From Symsagittifera roscoffensis (lineage: Eukaryota; Xenacoelomorpha; Acoela; Convolutidae): DNA of 64,000 nucleotides. The notes under the pieces are model-generated. The model was given only the letters and a program-made list of their open reading frames with translations, did no database searches and was not told the DNA's origin. The position numbers were made by a program, and so were the translations under genes. The stretch covers positions 14,920,864-14,984,863 of the forward strand of contig NC_087071.1 of the NCBI RefSeq assembly GCF_963678635.1, read 5' to 3'. Shown here piece by piece: positions 12,728 through 23,572 of the stretch. The first letter of the stretch is position 1, and every line of letters starts with the position of its first letter.

Positions 12728-14940
12728 TTTTGTTGTTCTGTGGTGAGTTTTGATATCTGAAATCTTGGTTTAAAACAAGGTGTTTTTGTGAAACAGTCTA
12801 TCTTTCGCTTTTCATTAATTCTTATAATATTTATTGATAATTCTTCATTAAGAATTGGTGATTGACATATATCTAGTAATTTTAAAATTTTATTTACCCT
12901 ATATGATATTTCTTTTGTGGGAGAACTTGTTCCATTAGTTTCACAATAACCTAGAAGTCCTAGAGTTAATTTCATTTTATATGGAGAGTTATTGTATACA
13001 TGTAATCAAAATACATCTGAAGTTGTATTTTTCATGTATTTGATGGACGAGAGTGTCACTCGGAAAAACTTATGGATTGACTTGAATTCAAGGTCTGACA
13101 TAAATAATCGTTGTTTTTTGTTTCATATTATAGTGGTGGAGTTGGCTTTTCGAAAAGTTATTTATATTACGTTTTTGTTCTTGATTATATATAGGGTAGA
13201 ATTTGAAGAAAAATGGTAGTTAATTATTTAAAAAATATAAGTGATGTTTTTTTTTACTCTTCTATGTTTGTCTTTTATTTGTATTTTGCTGTTTAAAACA
13301 ATAATAGTGGGAATATATTTAGTAATAAATGGTATTCCAACGATAACGTGTTTTATATCTGTGATATGGAAAGTTTGTTGGAATGGTTTAGTTAAAACCT
13401 TATTCTGTTCGATTTTTCGAGGGGGAACAAGGAATAGTTGGATTTTTCCAAAATTTGTTAAACTTGATTCTTGTGCTGTAGCTAATCCGCTTGATGTTTT
13501 TGAGGGTATTAGTTTTGGATGAAGGGTTTGTATTTCACTCCTTGTGGGAATGTTTATTATATTTGATACTGCTCTTGAGTCTAGTAAAAAATCAATTTCA
13601 AGGTCTGGTTTTGAAAATCATTGCTTTTTGGACTGTCTAAGAGAAGTGGGGTTGTCCAATTTTTTTTATTGGGTCGTTGTATTTTATTTGATGTGTTCTG
13701 ATAAAAATTACTTGCGCTTGAACTTCCTTTAAAATCTTGTTCGGTATAGTCTATTGTTGCTTGAATATAATTAGGGTTTTGGAAATAATATTCATTGTTT
13801 TGGTATTGAATCGATTCTATTGGTATTTCGTATTCAAATTTCGATCTGAAGCACGTTTATTGAAAATGTATTTTCTGTCTCGCTTCCATCGCCTGTAGAT
13901 TCGCAATTTATGTTTTTCAGTTGTAATTTTGTGTTTTCTGTGTTATCGATACCAGGAGGGTCTGATTGAGTTTCTTCAGTTGATTGTACTTCAGTCTTTG
14001 ATGCTTAGGTGTACTACTCCTATAGTTTCGTTGTGAATTTTGGTATTGTGTATTATTCTTTGTGGTGATTGGGAATGATTTCTTTGTCAATTTGGATAGT
14101 TTGAATTTCGATTCTGTGACTTGTCAAGTGATCAATTATGATAATTTTGATAGTTTGATTTTTTATAGTTTGGTATGTTGTTTGAATAGTCTAGTGATCT
14201 GTTATTTTGATATTGTCTGTTCCTATGATTTGAATAGTTTCTGTTCCTGTTCTATGAGGAATTTCTAGAACAATTGCTTGAACAGAATTTGTTCCGGGGG
14301 TTTGAGTTTGAACGATTTCTGATATAGTTTGAGTAGTTGCTTCTATATGAGTTTGATCTTGAATAGTTATATCGATATTGGTTGTTCTGACTCTTTGATC
14401 GACTGTATCTATTTTGTGACAAATTTCGTATATTTCTTTGGTTTGGAGATCTTCCTCGATAATTATATCTGTAAGGTGATTGTTGTTTAGAGGTATTATA
14501 GTTATCAGGAAGTGGTTTCCCTGAACTATTGTTACTATGAATGTTTTTGTTTGGTAAATTTTGGTCTTTTTTCATATATTGGTAACTGATTTATTTGGTT
14601 TTCTTTGTTTTTGTGGTTTGTTTTGGTTATCTTGTTGTTTTTGTCTACCTTCAGCAATGTTGTGTCCAAATCTACGGCAATAGCTAAACCATTTTTTAAT
14701 GATGTTTTGCTTTTAAAATTTGGGTTGTTCTCGTAGATATTTAAAATTTGAGTGATTTTTGCAGCTAATTCAGTTTCAGAGTCATGAATATTGTTTATTT
14801 GTGAAGTAGTACTTTCAAGGTTGCTTACTTATTGTAATTTTAAGTTTTCTGTTTCTTCCAATTTCATTGTGGATTTGGCTTGTTCTAGTTTATCTACTAG
14901 CTTTCTGAACTCTACATCTGGTTCTCGAATTGAAGATGGA
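12728..14940 (-). pseudogene. gypsy-1 gag C-terminus, protease and linker, copy 3
   Basis: Counterpart of 397-2360 and closer to copy 1 than to copy 2. Read on the minus strand it begins immediately after the TGTGAT target copy. In the ancestral element it would have been continuous with the gag N-terminus now at 30964-31829. Confidence 0.75.
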
Positions 14941-14946
14941 TGTGAT
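14941..14946. repeat. Polinton target-site duplication, left copy (TGTGAT)
   Basis: Six bases directly outside the left AGT terminus. The partner at 30958-30963 is TGTCAT, a 5 of 6 match. Polintons are known for 6-bp target duplications. Confidence 0.75.
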
Positions 14947-15395
14947 AGTTGTAGAAGAGTGAGAAGAAGTGGGGGGAGGGGTGGTTTATGACCCCCAGGT
15001 TTTAAGATAGGGAATATACCATCCGGTCACCCAGCTATGTATTAAGATAGGGTATAGAGTCTACATTATATAAGGATAGGGAATGGGATTACCAATGGTA
15101 AGGTTTTATGGTTTGTGTGATGGTAAGATAATGGTTAGAAAAACAAAAAATTTTTGGATTTTGTGTAGAAGTGTCTAGTTGTTTCGCAAAATCTCGGCGC
15201 GCGTTATCTAATTGTTAAAATTTACTGGTTAATTACGTGTAGATTGTGTAATGAAGATCTTTTAATTAGATTTTTGGTACGTGGTAAGTTTCAGATGGTG
15301 AGATGGTAAGTTTTGAAAAAATTTAGGCACCCGAAATTTTTGAGCTCGTTTTTTGCCAATACTAGCGTTTCTTAACCAACTTCTACAATTTGTGA
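14947..15395 (+). repeat. Polinton left terminal inverted repeat
   Basis: Matches the reverse complement of about 30640-30957. Shared blocks include GTAGAAGAGTGAG, TTTTAAGATAGGGAATAT, ATCCGGTCAC, GGTTTTATGGTTTGTGTGATG, GGATTTTGTGTAGAAGTG and TTTCTTA.C.A.CTTCTAC. The left copy has about 60 and 80 bp that the right copy lacks, so the two arms have diverged or were partly replaced. Confidence 0.75.
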
Positions 15396-16623
15396 TATGT
15401 AAGGACTAACTTGTCTTAGAAAAATTCGGTATGGTAAGTTTCAGAAGGTAAGTTCCAGGAAATTTTAAGAAATTTTCTTAAGCTTTACTTGCAAATACAT
15501 TTTTATCTTGAAAAACATTTTGATCTTAAAAAATCGAAAATTTTTTTTTTGGATGGTAAGTTTCAGATGGTAACTTTTGATTTAAAGTATGAGATCATAA
15601 ACTAATAAATCAAAAAAAAAATTCTTTTCTTGAAAGAATCTTTTAAACTCTTTAGATTTATATTCCCTCTTAGGGAAAATTGTCAAGAGGGGATTATCTT
15701 TGACAGGTTAATTATTCCGCTCCACGGGATATCAGGAGAATCTTGACAGCTCCTCATGGTTGATTACTTTGGTATCCCACTTAATGTTTTATTCCCCAGG
15801 TTATCAGGAGAACGGATGACAGCTTAATTACACTTATTAATTTTATGACTTATTTTATCTTTTTTCACATAATTATCCCACGATCATATGACAGATAAAT
15901 ATTAGCAGTTCCCCACAGAGTTAATGAAGCGCGAGTTACTTTCTTGAGGGAATAAACTCTTAAGTTTTCATAAAAAATTGATATACATTCAATCAAAATT
16001 GCATGAACTTTTCATTGGAACTAAGATAAAATTATGCAAAAGTTTTTAAGTTTCGACCAATCAGATGTTTTTATCTTGTTCTTAATTTTACCTCAACTGT
16101 TTTATTTGTTCTGTCATATTTCTTGCTACGATTCATTTCATTTCTCTTTTATCACTTTGTCTTTAATCATTAAAAAAAATCTTTGAAATTTCCAAATTTT
16201 CCAAAAAATTATTATCCAAATTTGTCAATTGCTCTGCCACGGTAAAGCTTTAGACTGAGAAAAATGTAGTATCAAAGTTTTTTTGTGTCTGATATTTTTG
16301 TACAAAAAATTTTCCATCTTTCTCAGAGTAAACTTTTAGGAAAATCATACAATTTACTAGAAGTTGGTTACAATTTTCGTAAATTTATCTACTCTATCGT
16401 TAATTGGGGGACTACAACATCCATATTCCACCATCATTCTCCGTATTTCATCAAAAGGATAGTTACTAAGATGCTTTTTGTGAGAAAATTAAGGAATTTA
16501 AAGAGTTAAATTACATAAATAATCAAACAATTCACGACATCGTATAGTAAAATTACTGCAAAATTTACACTTACAAAGAAAAAATGCAATTTTAGTTTTT
16601 CACTTAAACAGCATTCCCTCTCT

Positions 16624-18030
16624 CTATTTTTTCTGGAGCTTTAGGTCTGAAGAAAAGCAAAATAGATAGTACAGAGATAATAACAAAGAAAAGATTACAG
16701 TATTTTTATAGGAACCTGAAAGCTCAAAAAAATAAACATTTTTAGCGACTGTTCCGAATTTGTCAATTTGAATGTTTGATAGTCTTTCTCCCAAGACTAT
16801 CACTTCCGTTACTTGCTCCAAGGGAAATTGGAAAAACACTTCTAATCTCAAGCTTTCTCCAATAAGTTCTGGATAAGGCAACTGTTCAGCTGCATCCTGT
16901 AGTGAAGTCAAGTCGAAAACTATAATACACTGATTTTGAAAACATTCCATGGGAAGAGCCGGAAAAATTTCGTTAAACTGCATTGCTTTCATTGTTGTAA
17001 CTTAGAGACGACAAGAAGAAATTGTATCTAATGAAATAATTGCTCTTACCCCCGAATAATTCTAAGCTCTCTCAAATGAAATTGTTGATAATTGAAAGAA
17101 TTGTCATAAAAAGATCGCGCAACAGCCGAGTTTGTATTCATTGCAACAGTTATCCTTCTGATTGGGGCATTATTGAAAACATTATGTTGAATAAATTGGT
17201 TTTGACGAGATGGAATGATGAAGATTCTTGCTATAGTTTCCATGTAATTGTAATGAGCAGGTTCCCTTTCCAGATTCCATTGCAAATATTGATGATTCGG
17301 TTCAGCTACTAAAATTCTTTTTGTAAACAGTGGACAATCAACATTTTTCAGACTATCATTTGGATCATCAGACAGCATGTAAAAATTAGCCTAGCTCGAA
17401 TTAGTTTAATTCGAACTTTACTTTTTGTCTCAAGTAAACAAGTCAATGGCTAGCCTGCCATAAAGTGAAAAGGTTATCCCTGATCCTAAAGAATTTGCTC
17501 TATCAGTGAACGGATACATATCAAATGCTTCAGGATATTCTTCAAAACTATACCCGTGACAAGCAAGTATTCCTTTATTACTCACTGCCGACGAGTTGAA
17601 TTCGTTCGATATTCGTGTTTTATGAGGATATAATCCATTGGCGTTGTAAACCATTGTATGATTAAAATAAACTTCACAATTGGAGAATAGAGAATGTAGT
17701 ACATTGTTTACATAAGTTAAGCAAGTTTGTGGTTCCTCATCTGAATCTTCCTCCAATTTTGCTTTATGTTCTGCTTTTTTTTTAGAAGCTTCAAACAAAT
17801 TTCCTTTGAATAATTGAAGCTTTAAACTGAGTTGGGTATCACGCATATCCAAATAAGATTACGGTACGTCTCAAAATCAGATTCAAAACTGCTTTCATCT
17901 AGAGAAGTACTGGGAATTACTTCTTGTATGTGTGATGAAATTATTGTTTCCAAAACTGGGATTTTATCAAAAAACTCCAAAGACAAATTTTTAAAAGCTC
18001 CGTACCGAAAATGATTTGATTTACACTCAT
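16624..18030 (-). pseudogene. Polinton major capsid protein (double jelly roll), broken
   Basis: Virion shell protein of Polinton-like viruses, the family that includes the nematode F54H12.2-like proteins. The likely start is ATG at 18028-18030. Fragment 17430-17852 carries the NNVLHSLFSNCEVYFN region typical of the first jelly roll. Fragment 17046-17378 carries the RIFIIPSRQNQF... FNYQQFHLRELRI segment of the second, and 16624-16992 carries the C-terminal FDLT...SLRLEVFFQFPLEQV strand pair. Between 17430 and 17378 the homology continues through three frames with a TGA and no convincing splice sites, so this is decay rather than an intron. A further frame change lies near 17853. Between 17046 and 16992 a GTAAGA donor-like site exists, and an intron there cannot be excluded. 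Confidence 0.82.
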
Positions 18031-18031
18031 T

Positions 18032-18416
18032 TTATCTTGTCAAAAATGTCTTTGCGAGAGCGACTGATTTTTTAACTACTTTTTCGAGAAATGGCTCTTC
18101 TTGTTCAAGACTTGGATTTCTTTTTTTCACCTCCCAATTGTTTTCGAATTGTTTTTGTTCCAACATCTTTTGCAAATGTTTTGAGTTTTTTGCGTCCACT
18201 GACATTTTCTCCAATCTCTGGAGCAGCAATTTCAAACAAATCTGCTCCGATTCTTTTTGCAGCTGGGACTATATGTTTTTTAATAAAGGGAATTGCAGTT
18301 CTCCCAAGAGTTTGTGCAAGAGCACCAAAAAATGTTCCACGCTGTCTTGCATGTCCACAAAAAATAGGAAAATTAGCCGAACTTTGAGCAACTATTTCAG
18401 TTGAAGTATAAATCAA
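18032..18416 (-). pseudogene. Polinton small basic protein (adenovirus pVII-like)
   Basis: The main frame is 18105-18416, about 103 residues. It contains RQRGTFFGALAQTLGRTAIP, then an Ala/Lys-rich helix and a strongly basic end (KTIRKQLGGEKKKSKS). This is the layout of the conserved Polinton minor protein often compared with adenovirus core proteins, and it sits where expected, between the penton and major capsid genes. The overlapping frame 18032-18235 gives a continuation (LEQEEPFLEKVVKKSVALAK) that may be the original C-terminus after a frameshift. Function (genome condensation or capsid assembly) is inferred from the family. Confidence 0.6.
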
Positions 18417-19239
18417 AAATGCTTATCCGAAATCTTGCGAATCAAGAGAAAAACTCGTGTAATTCCTACGGATACAAAAGGAATTATTTCACCCGTAGTA
18501 TCCCTTAGTTCTGTTTGTATGCTGCGGAAATAGTTTTTTAAGAGTTTTTTAAATTGTAGTTTTGTGAAGGATTGATAACTCATGTACTGTCCTGTAGATA
18601 TTTTGTCTACATTTTTACTTTGGAAATGAAAAGAATAGAACGCAGTAAAGGAGTTTTTGTATCGCCTTTTATATTATATTCTATAATATCACTATAAATC
18701 ATTAGGGAATGTATTCTTATAATGTCGTAAGAATACTGAGGATAATGTGGTCCTTTTCCTTTCATTATAACACCTGTCTGATTTTGTTCTAAATCACAAC
18801 CAAAAATTTGATTCAAATCAGCACTTTGAATTATAAACACTGATTGATCTTCAGGTAAATGAATGGCATTTTTTTGTGTAATCTTCTCTACTGATACATA
18901 AATTCCGTTACATTCATATTTTTGTACGCCCATACGTTTTCGAACTTTGTCATTCACGGCTACCACTTTATCAACAATACTTGGATACAATCCAGGTTCA
19001 ATAAGCATAGGTTGAATCTTTCTTTTTTCCTCAGGACTTTCTCGCACATTTATGAAAGTAAACTTTCCACCTGTAACATTTTGGTACAATGAAGGGTACG
19101 ATATTTCTGAAATAGCAACCTCCCATTCTCCTTTTAGATGTTTTTGTTTCGGTAGAAAATTTGTAAAAGAACTAAGACTATTATTCGGATAACAATTAAA
19201 AGAAGCATTAGAAACTAGCTCAATAGTAAAAGAATCCAA
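18413..19239 (-). pseudogene. Polinton penton / minor capsid protein, one frameshift
   Basis: The 210-residue frame 18607-19239 starts MDSFTIELVSNASFNCYPNN and contains the LKGEWEVAISEISYP motif that marks Polinton penton-type proteins from many animals. The last quarter continues in another frame from about 18606 to a TGA at 18413-18415. It contains STGQYMSYQSFTKLQF, the family-conserved ELRDTTGEIIPFVSVG motif and a C-terminal hydrophobic strand. The frameshift lies in an A-rich run near 18606. Otherwise this is the best-preserved gene of the element. Confidence 0.85.
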
Positions 19240-19282
19240 GACAACTGATCGAAAGAAATTCAGTTTAAAAATTGACTTACCT

Positions 19283-20222
19283 TTAATCTGAACATTTTCT
19301 CAGCTTTTTTTCATAAAATTTTCCCAGAATTTTATCTTTTTCGAGATCTTTGATGATGTATGTTGGAGGTTTTTTGTAGATATTGCCGAAATTTCAAAAA
19401 TTTTGTCTGTAAACTGTGGCTTGTCTCCTTTTCGGAACGGAATATTTTTTTTCGAAATTCTAGTTCTTTCACCAATTTTGAATTTTAGTTTAGTATATTT
19501 CTTGAACGATTTGTTTACAATATTGATGAAAAATCAACGTTTTTCACATCTCTGGGAGATTTTCCAATTGATCGATTTTTGCGACAGTTCAATGTAGAAA
19601 CAAATTGCTGCAATTTGGGGACAAAATTTTTACCATGATCTTCAATGTAACGTTATATTATATGTTTTAAAGACTGAATTGCTCTCTCTGCAAATGCAAC
19701 TTTTGTTTTACTCATTGTTGAGTAAATTCAATGTCTTTCTCCTTGCAAATTTTAAATAAATGTTCCTCCATTTTATGTACCTTTATCAATCCAAAGTTTT
19801 TCAGGAGTGTTTTTTCGAGAATTTTTTTTTCTGAAAGCTTGTGAAGTGTTTTTGGCATACTTTGTTTTCATTGTTTGAACTCTGACAAATCTCGAAAAAA
19901 TATCTACAGCAACTAATAAATACTTGACTCCATTGTTTTGACTAGCTAATTTGTCTCCAAAAGCCAAGTCCATACACCAGATTTCATTGATTTATTTACA
20001 AAACGGTTGAAAATTTCGAAAACACCTGTTTGGTGGACCAAATTTTGTATACAATGTCTTGGATTGTAAAAATTTTTCTACTTTCTTTTTTGATAAACCA
20101 CTCGCTTTACTCAAGAATTGAATCGAACCGTACGCAGCTCTGCCCCTAGAATACAATCTGCTTAGTCTTACCTTTTCAGATTTTGAAAGGGATCCAAGTT
20201 CCCCTATCTTTTGCTTTGGCAT
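19283..20222 (-). pseudogene. Polinton integrase (retroviral DDE type), broken
   Basis: The N-terminal part is 19992-20222 (start MPKQKIGELGSL; SKKKVEKFLQSKTLYTKFGP). The catalytic core follows. The first Asp is in CMDLAFGDKLA, the second in LWIDKGT near 19773-19800, and the Glu in AFAERAIQSLK near 19710. The C-terminal SH3/chromo-like part ends at a TAA at 19283-19285. In-frame TAA codons occur near 19989 and just after LWIDKGT, with more stops and frame changes beyond. The enzyme would join element ends to host DNA, giving 6-bp duplications, which fits the flanks seen here. Confidence 0.85.
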
Positions 20223-20569
20223 TCTTGTTAATGAAAAGATTAGGAGGAAGTTGAGTTGCTTCCAAAATAATAAAGTTAATATCTGGAAAATCGGTATTTT
20301 TTCGCGATATTTTTTCGAGAATCCATAATTAATTCAATATTGTGCTTATTGTTGCTCGTTTTCGACCTCGCATTTACAGCACTGTAAACAGAATCAAAGT
20401 TTTTTGGTTGGTACAATCTCCTCTTTTTCTTGCATTTGTTCTAATTTTTGTTTTATTGTATGTGTACTTTGTGATTGATAAACTGAGTACGGAATTAAAA
20501 CAAACTGTTCAATACTATGTCAATCGTTTAATGACAAAAGGGGTGATGATAGATATCAATTGTAACCCT
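20223..20569. other. Intergenic stretch inside the Polinton, no recognised gene
   Basis: Lies between the integrase start and the ATPase end. The plus-strand frame 20342-20677 is hydrophobic and overlaps the ATPase 3' end; it has no recognisable match and is probably chance. Confidence 0.4.
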
Positions 20570-21468
20570 TTAGTTGAACTTAAAATAATACTTTTTTTGT
20601 GTAGAGCAGTTCTTTTTTGTGTTAGTTCTGAAATTTCTTTTCGATATTTTACTACGTCTTCTTTCCGAAGATCTTGAAGCTCTCCTCTTGATAGGTTTAC
20701 TAAACACTCGCTCAGAAACTGAATGAAATCTTTCGGGCAATTGAGAATAAATTGTTTTCGAAGCCTTAGGGAAAATTTTTGAAATATTGGGAGAATAGAG
20801 ACATATTGTGTACTCATCGTCCAAAAACTTTGTCTCTATTCCAGCTGGTAAGTAAAATTTTGTTAGAACTGACCCACTATTAGAGCAATACCTAAGTGAA
20901 TCAAATTCTTTTGGGGTCAAACCAAAAAGTAAATGACCATAAGGAACGGATGTTGCATCTTGATACCACTTTTTCAATTGGGATCCTAGACCTAGTTGTT
21001 GACTTAATTAATTGATTTGTAAAACATCCCTCGGCGACTTGAACAAGACTATGTGTGTATTTTGTATATCTAAATCTCTTCCTAATTTGCTTTGATGAAA
21101 TAAATTGTGTTTGATGTATATTGTATTCAGCCCCCTGTGTCTCCCAGCAGTAGAAATTTTTACAAACTGTTTAGAGTTTGAGATTTCTTCACAAGAATCA
21201 TCAAATATAGGCAAATACATAGTTCTGTTCGCGGAAGATTTTCAATCAAGTCAAAATGTACTCCTTGGATAAATTTAAGGTTTTTTCTTTGCATTTTACT
21301 ATAAAGAGGTTAATAGTGTTGATAAAAACAAAAAATTTTGTCGAATGCTGGTTGAAAAGTACCAATTTTCAACCAATCAAAAATACGATGAGATTTTTCA
21401 GATCCACTGGAACCAACTAGTGAAATGAAAATTCGTTCTTTGGTAGACTTTATTTTATTCACAGCTTT
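20570..21468 (-). pseudogene. Polinton DNA-packaging ATPase (HerA/FtsK, A32-like), broken
   Basis: This ATPase would drive genome packaging into the capsid. The N-terminal part reads in one frame with a Walker A region LVGSSGSEKSHRIF (about 21385-21425); the normally invariant Gly before Lys is Glu. After a frame change, 21008-21220 contains the Walker B-like IFDDSCEEI. The family signature STAGRHRGLNTIYIKHNLFH and LFKSPRD also lie there. An in-frame TAA separates it from 20570-20977 (KWYQDATSVPYGHLLFGLTP). The start is unclear and overlaps the membrane-protein gene upstream. Confidence 0.87.
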
Positions 21469-21722
21469 GGAGAAGGTAGAATATAACTGACTGTACTAGA
21501 TAAGATAGCTACCTAAACTGTTGTTTCTTCACATGTTGTGGATAACATAATTCGAACGATTGCACATACTAGCATCAAAATTATAACAACAAAATGGCAC
21601 AAAAAGACTAAAAGAGATCTATTAAATGTACGTCCAAACAGTTTCGATGATTTTTGTTCATGCTTTGCTTCATCATAAACAAAATTTCTTAAGTTTGTGG
21701 GCTTGTCACATTGATCGACCAT
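21459..21722 (-). pseudogene. Small Polinton membrane protein, one nonsense codon
   Basis: Begins MVDQCDKPTNLRNFVY. A basic segment is followed by a single hydrophobic helix (SLLVFLCHFVVIILMLVCAI). After a TAG at about 21511-21513, replacing a probable Trp, the same frame continues VAILSSTVSYILPSP to a TGA at 21459-21461. A short protein with one N-terminal helix and a YLLPSP-like end is often found next to the ATPase in Polintons. Its function is unknown, possibly an internal-membrane or envelope component. Confidence 0.6.
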
Positions 21723-21801
21723 CCCAATTCCAAAAAGAAAAAAGTTGACAATGAAAATGAATTAAAGTTTGAAAATGGTAGTACATTAAGACTAATATAA
21801 A

Positions 21802-22300
21802 TTACAGTTTGTTGGAAAAAACATCAAGTCCATGTTCCGTAAGCAATTGATTTTCTTGCTGCACAGTGAAGAGTTTTTGCATGACGAAATGGGTAGTTGC
21901 TACACCTCCAATCATCTTCTTCATCTTTGATGAACAAGCGTAGACATCCAAATTAATAATCTTTGTTTCCAAAAATTCTGACAGCATCTTACATTTTTCA
22001 TAACCTTTTGCAAAAACTTCCGTTTCTGTGGCTTCTATATTTTTCAATATTTTTCAAGTTCAGTATATTTTTCGTAACCACTGCTCCAATTGATTCCATG
22101 AAGATGCTGTGTACACCAGAATGATTGGGATGTTGGTTTGAATTTTTTGGAGTAAGAAAGGAATATCTTACAGTTTGTCCATCCTTATTAACTCCTAATT
22201 CTTTCACTATATTGTTTTCAATACATTGAATGTCCAAAAAAACTAGACTCATTCTGTTAACAGTTTTCTCTGGAGTTTTTTTGGGTAAAGGGATTAACAA
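21802..22300 (-). pseudogene. Conserved Polinton protein of unknown function, frameshifted
   Basis: Frame 21998-22300 contains SLVFLDIQCIENNIVKELGV, and frame 21802-22047 contains TETEVFAKGYEKCKMLSEFL then INLDVYACSS. In related Polintons these motifs belong to one protein, so a single frameshift lies near 22020-22050. The opening acidic strand followed by E..VKELG recalls the first motif of an RNase H-fold nuclease, but other catalytic residues are not obvious. A hydrolytic role is only a suggestion. Confidence 0.55.
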
Positions 22301-22333
22301 TGAAACAATGCATATACTGATGAAGCAAATATT

Positions 22334-22760
22334 TTAACATATAAACGAAAAATAATCCAGTCGCGTGACCAAGAAAGCATGAAATGGGGAGACTAGGTGC
22401 AACATAACAATACCCAGGTCCTTTTTTCGTAGTAGCCTAAAAATTTTGAACTTTGCAAAAAAGTAATCCATACAAGAATTTTCGTTCCAACTAGTCCTCC
22501 AAAAGGAAACTTTTTGGTGCATTTCTTTTGAATTTCTGTCCGGGTCCAAAACAAAACAGGTACAAAGAAATAATTTTTTTTTCTGATGAGAAATCTTGCT
22601 TAATACTCTCAAAAAATCTTAGAATTCCATTCGATTTCTGTACGTTCATTTTCTACAGTGCAGTCGTCAATAATGATGCAAGATTTTTTGAAGGTCTCTA
22701 CAAATCCTAGTATTGAAGGAGGCATATCGAGTAATTTATTATATTCTTCTCTTTGTAGTT
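22334..22760 (-). pseudogene. Unrecognised Polinton gene remnant
   Basis: Two overlapping minus-strand frames. One (22334-22612) has no known motif. The other shows a hydrophobic GGLVGTKILVWITFLQ segment and, upstream at about 22600-22760, an acidic stretch with SCIIIDDCTVENERTEIEW. They may be the end of the gene starting near 23572 or a separate small membrane protein. I do not recognise either. Confidence 0.3.
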
Positions 22761-22795
22761 GAAAAGATTGATTATTTTTACATTGATTTCCATTT

Positions 22796-23572
22796 CTACG
22801 ATAGTCTACAAGTTCTATTTTTTTTGGTATCGGATCTGTATCCTATGTGTATTTTTCTTCTACCTCTACCATTATGCAGAATCCACTCAAAATGAGATAT
22901 TTGTGAGTCTACATCCAAATTCGGCAAGTTTGGTAAATCTTGTGATTCTATAAGTGTTAGTGAAATTTTTTGGGACTTTTCTTCAAGAACAATATGGAAA
23001 AAACCCAACTTATTGTGAAATTTTAAGATTAAATTTCTTGAAAAACCATATTCCAACTCATACTGTTCAACACCAATACTAAATGAAAAACGATTTTGAG
23101 GATAATTAGTTAAATTACAAGACAAAAAACATAAATAACACAGTTTATTGTACATTACAGTTCTCAACAAACATAAATTCTCCCAAAATTTGGGACAATT
23201 CTTTGAAATCGTTCAAAGTATAGTTGACATAGGCAACTTGTTTCATTGCTTCATTCTCTTTTGCGACGAACAGTCGAATCTGAATGTAGGAAGGATTGTT
23301 AACATTGTACTTCTTGATCGTGACACAAACTTGTCTTCTATTGTAAGTTGCTATGTCATACACTTTGTTGCAATTGGCAAGCTCCTGATCCATTGTTGAC
23401 TCCTTGTCAGAAGTGAAATCCAATATAGGAACGAGTCCAAGGTTTTCAGCATCGTGAATATGAGTATTTCTAATTGCCGAGATTGCTTCTCTTTTTCACC
23501 AAGAGAGACTTGCTGTCTTTTTTTCGATTTGTCCCAACTCATTTTTCTTGAATAGTTGAAAGCAGGGTTCAA
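22796..23572 (-). pseudogene. Unrecognised Polinton gene(s), possibly PC4-like DNA-binding
   Basis: The probable start is MSWDKSKKRQQVSLGEKEKQ (in frame 23351-23572), with a basic N-terminus. After a frame change, 23145-23423 contains YDIATYNRRQVCVTIKKY, then strands and a helix with LNDFKEL. That spacing loosely resembles the single-stranded-DNA-binding coactivator PC4, a fold reported in large DNA viruses. Frame 22796-23170 (RFSFSIGVEQYELEYGF...LILKF) could be a second similar unit. The match is by pattern only, and the number of genes is uncertain. Confidence 0.35.

Larger units (their letters stand above)
1..16559. repeat. Tandem array of a 6.29-kb composite segment (about 2.6 copies)
   Basis: The sequence at position 1 recurs at 6285 and 12580 with only scattered substitutions and small indels. 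Taking the junctions as copy borders, copy 2 is 3980-10272 (6293 bp), copy 3 is 10273-16559 (6287 bp) and copy 1 is cut by the window edge. Each copy reads, left to right, truncated integrase, RNase H, RT, protease and gag C-terminus of gypsy-1 (all minus strand), then the first 1.6 kb of the Polinton. At 3979/3980 and 10272/10273 the same Polinton base is joined to the same point inside integrase. At 16559/16560 the Polinton simply continues. This is what a plain head-to-tail duplication leaves. A misassembly of a repeat remains possible. Confidence 0.93.

Noticed and set aside
1-16559. A Penelope- or DIRS-type element, because of tandem units
   Set aside because: Domain order protease, RT, RNase H, DDE integrase is Ty3/gypsy, and the tandem structure has duplication junctions, not element ends.
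17379-17429. An intron in the major capsid gene
   Set aside because: Homology continues through the gap in shifting frames and no good splice pair fits; decay is simpler.
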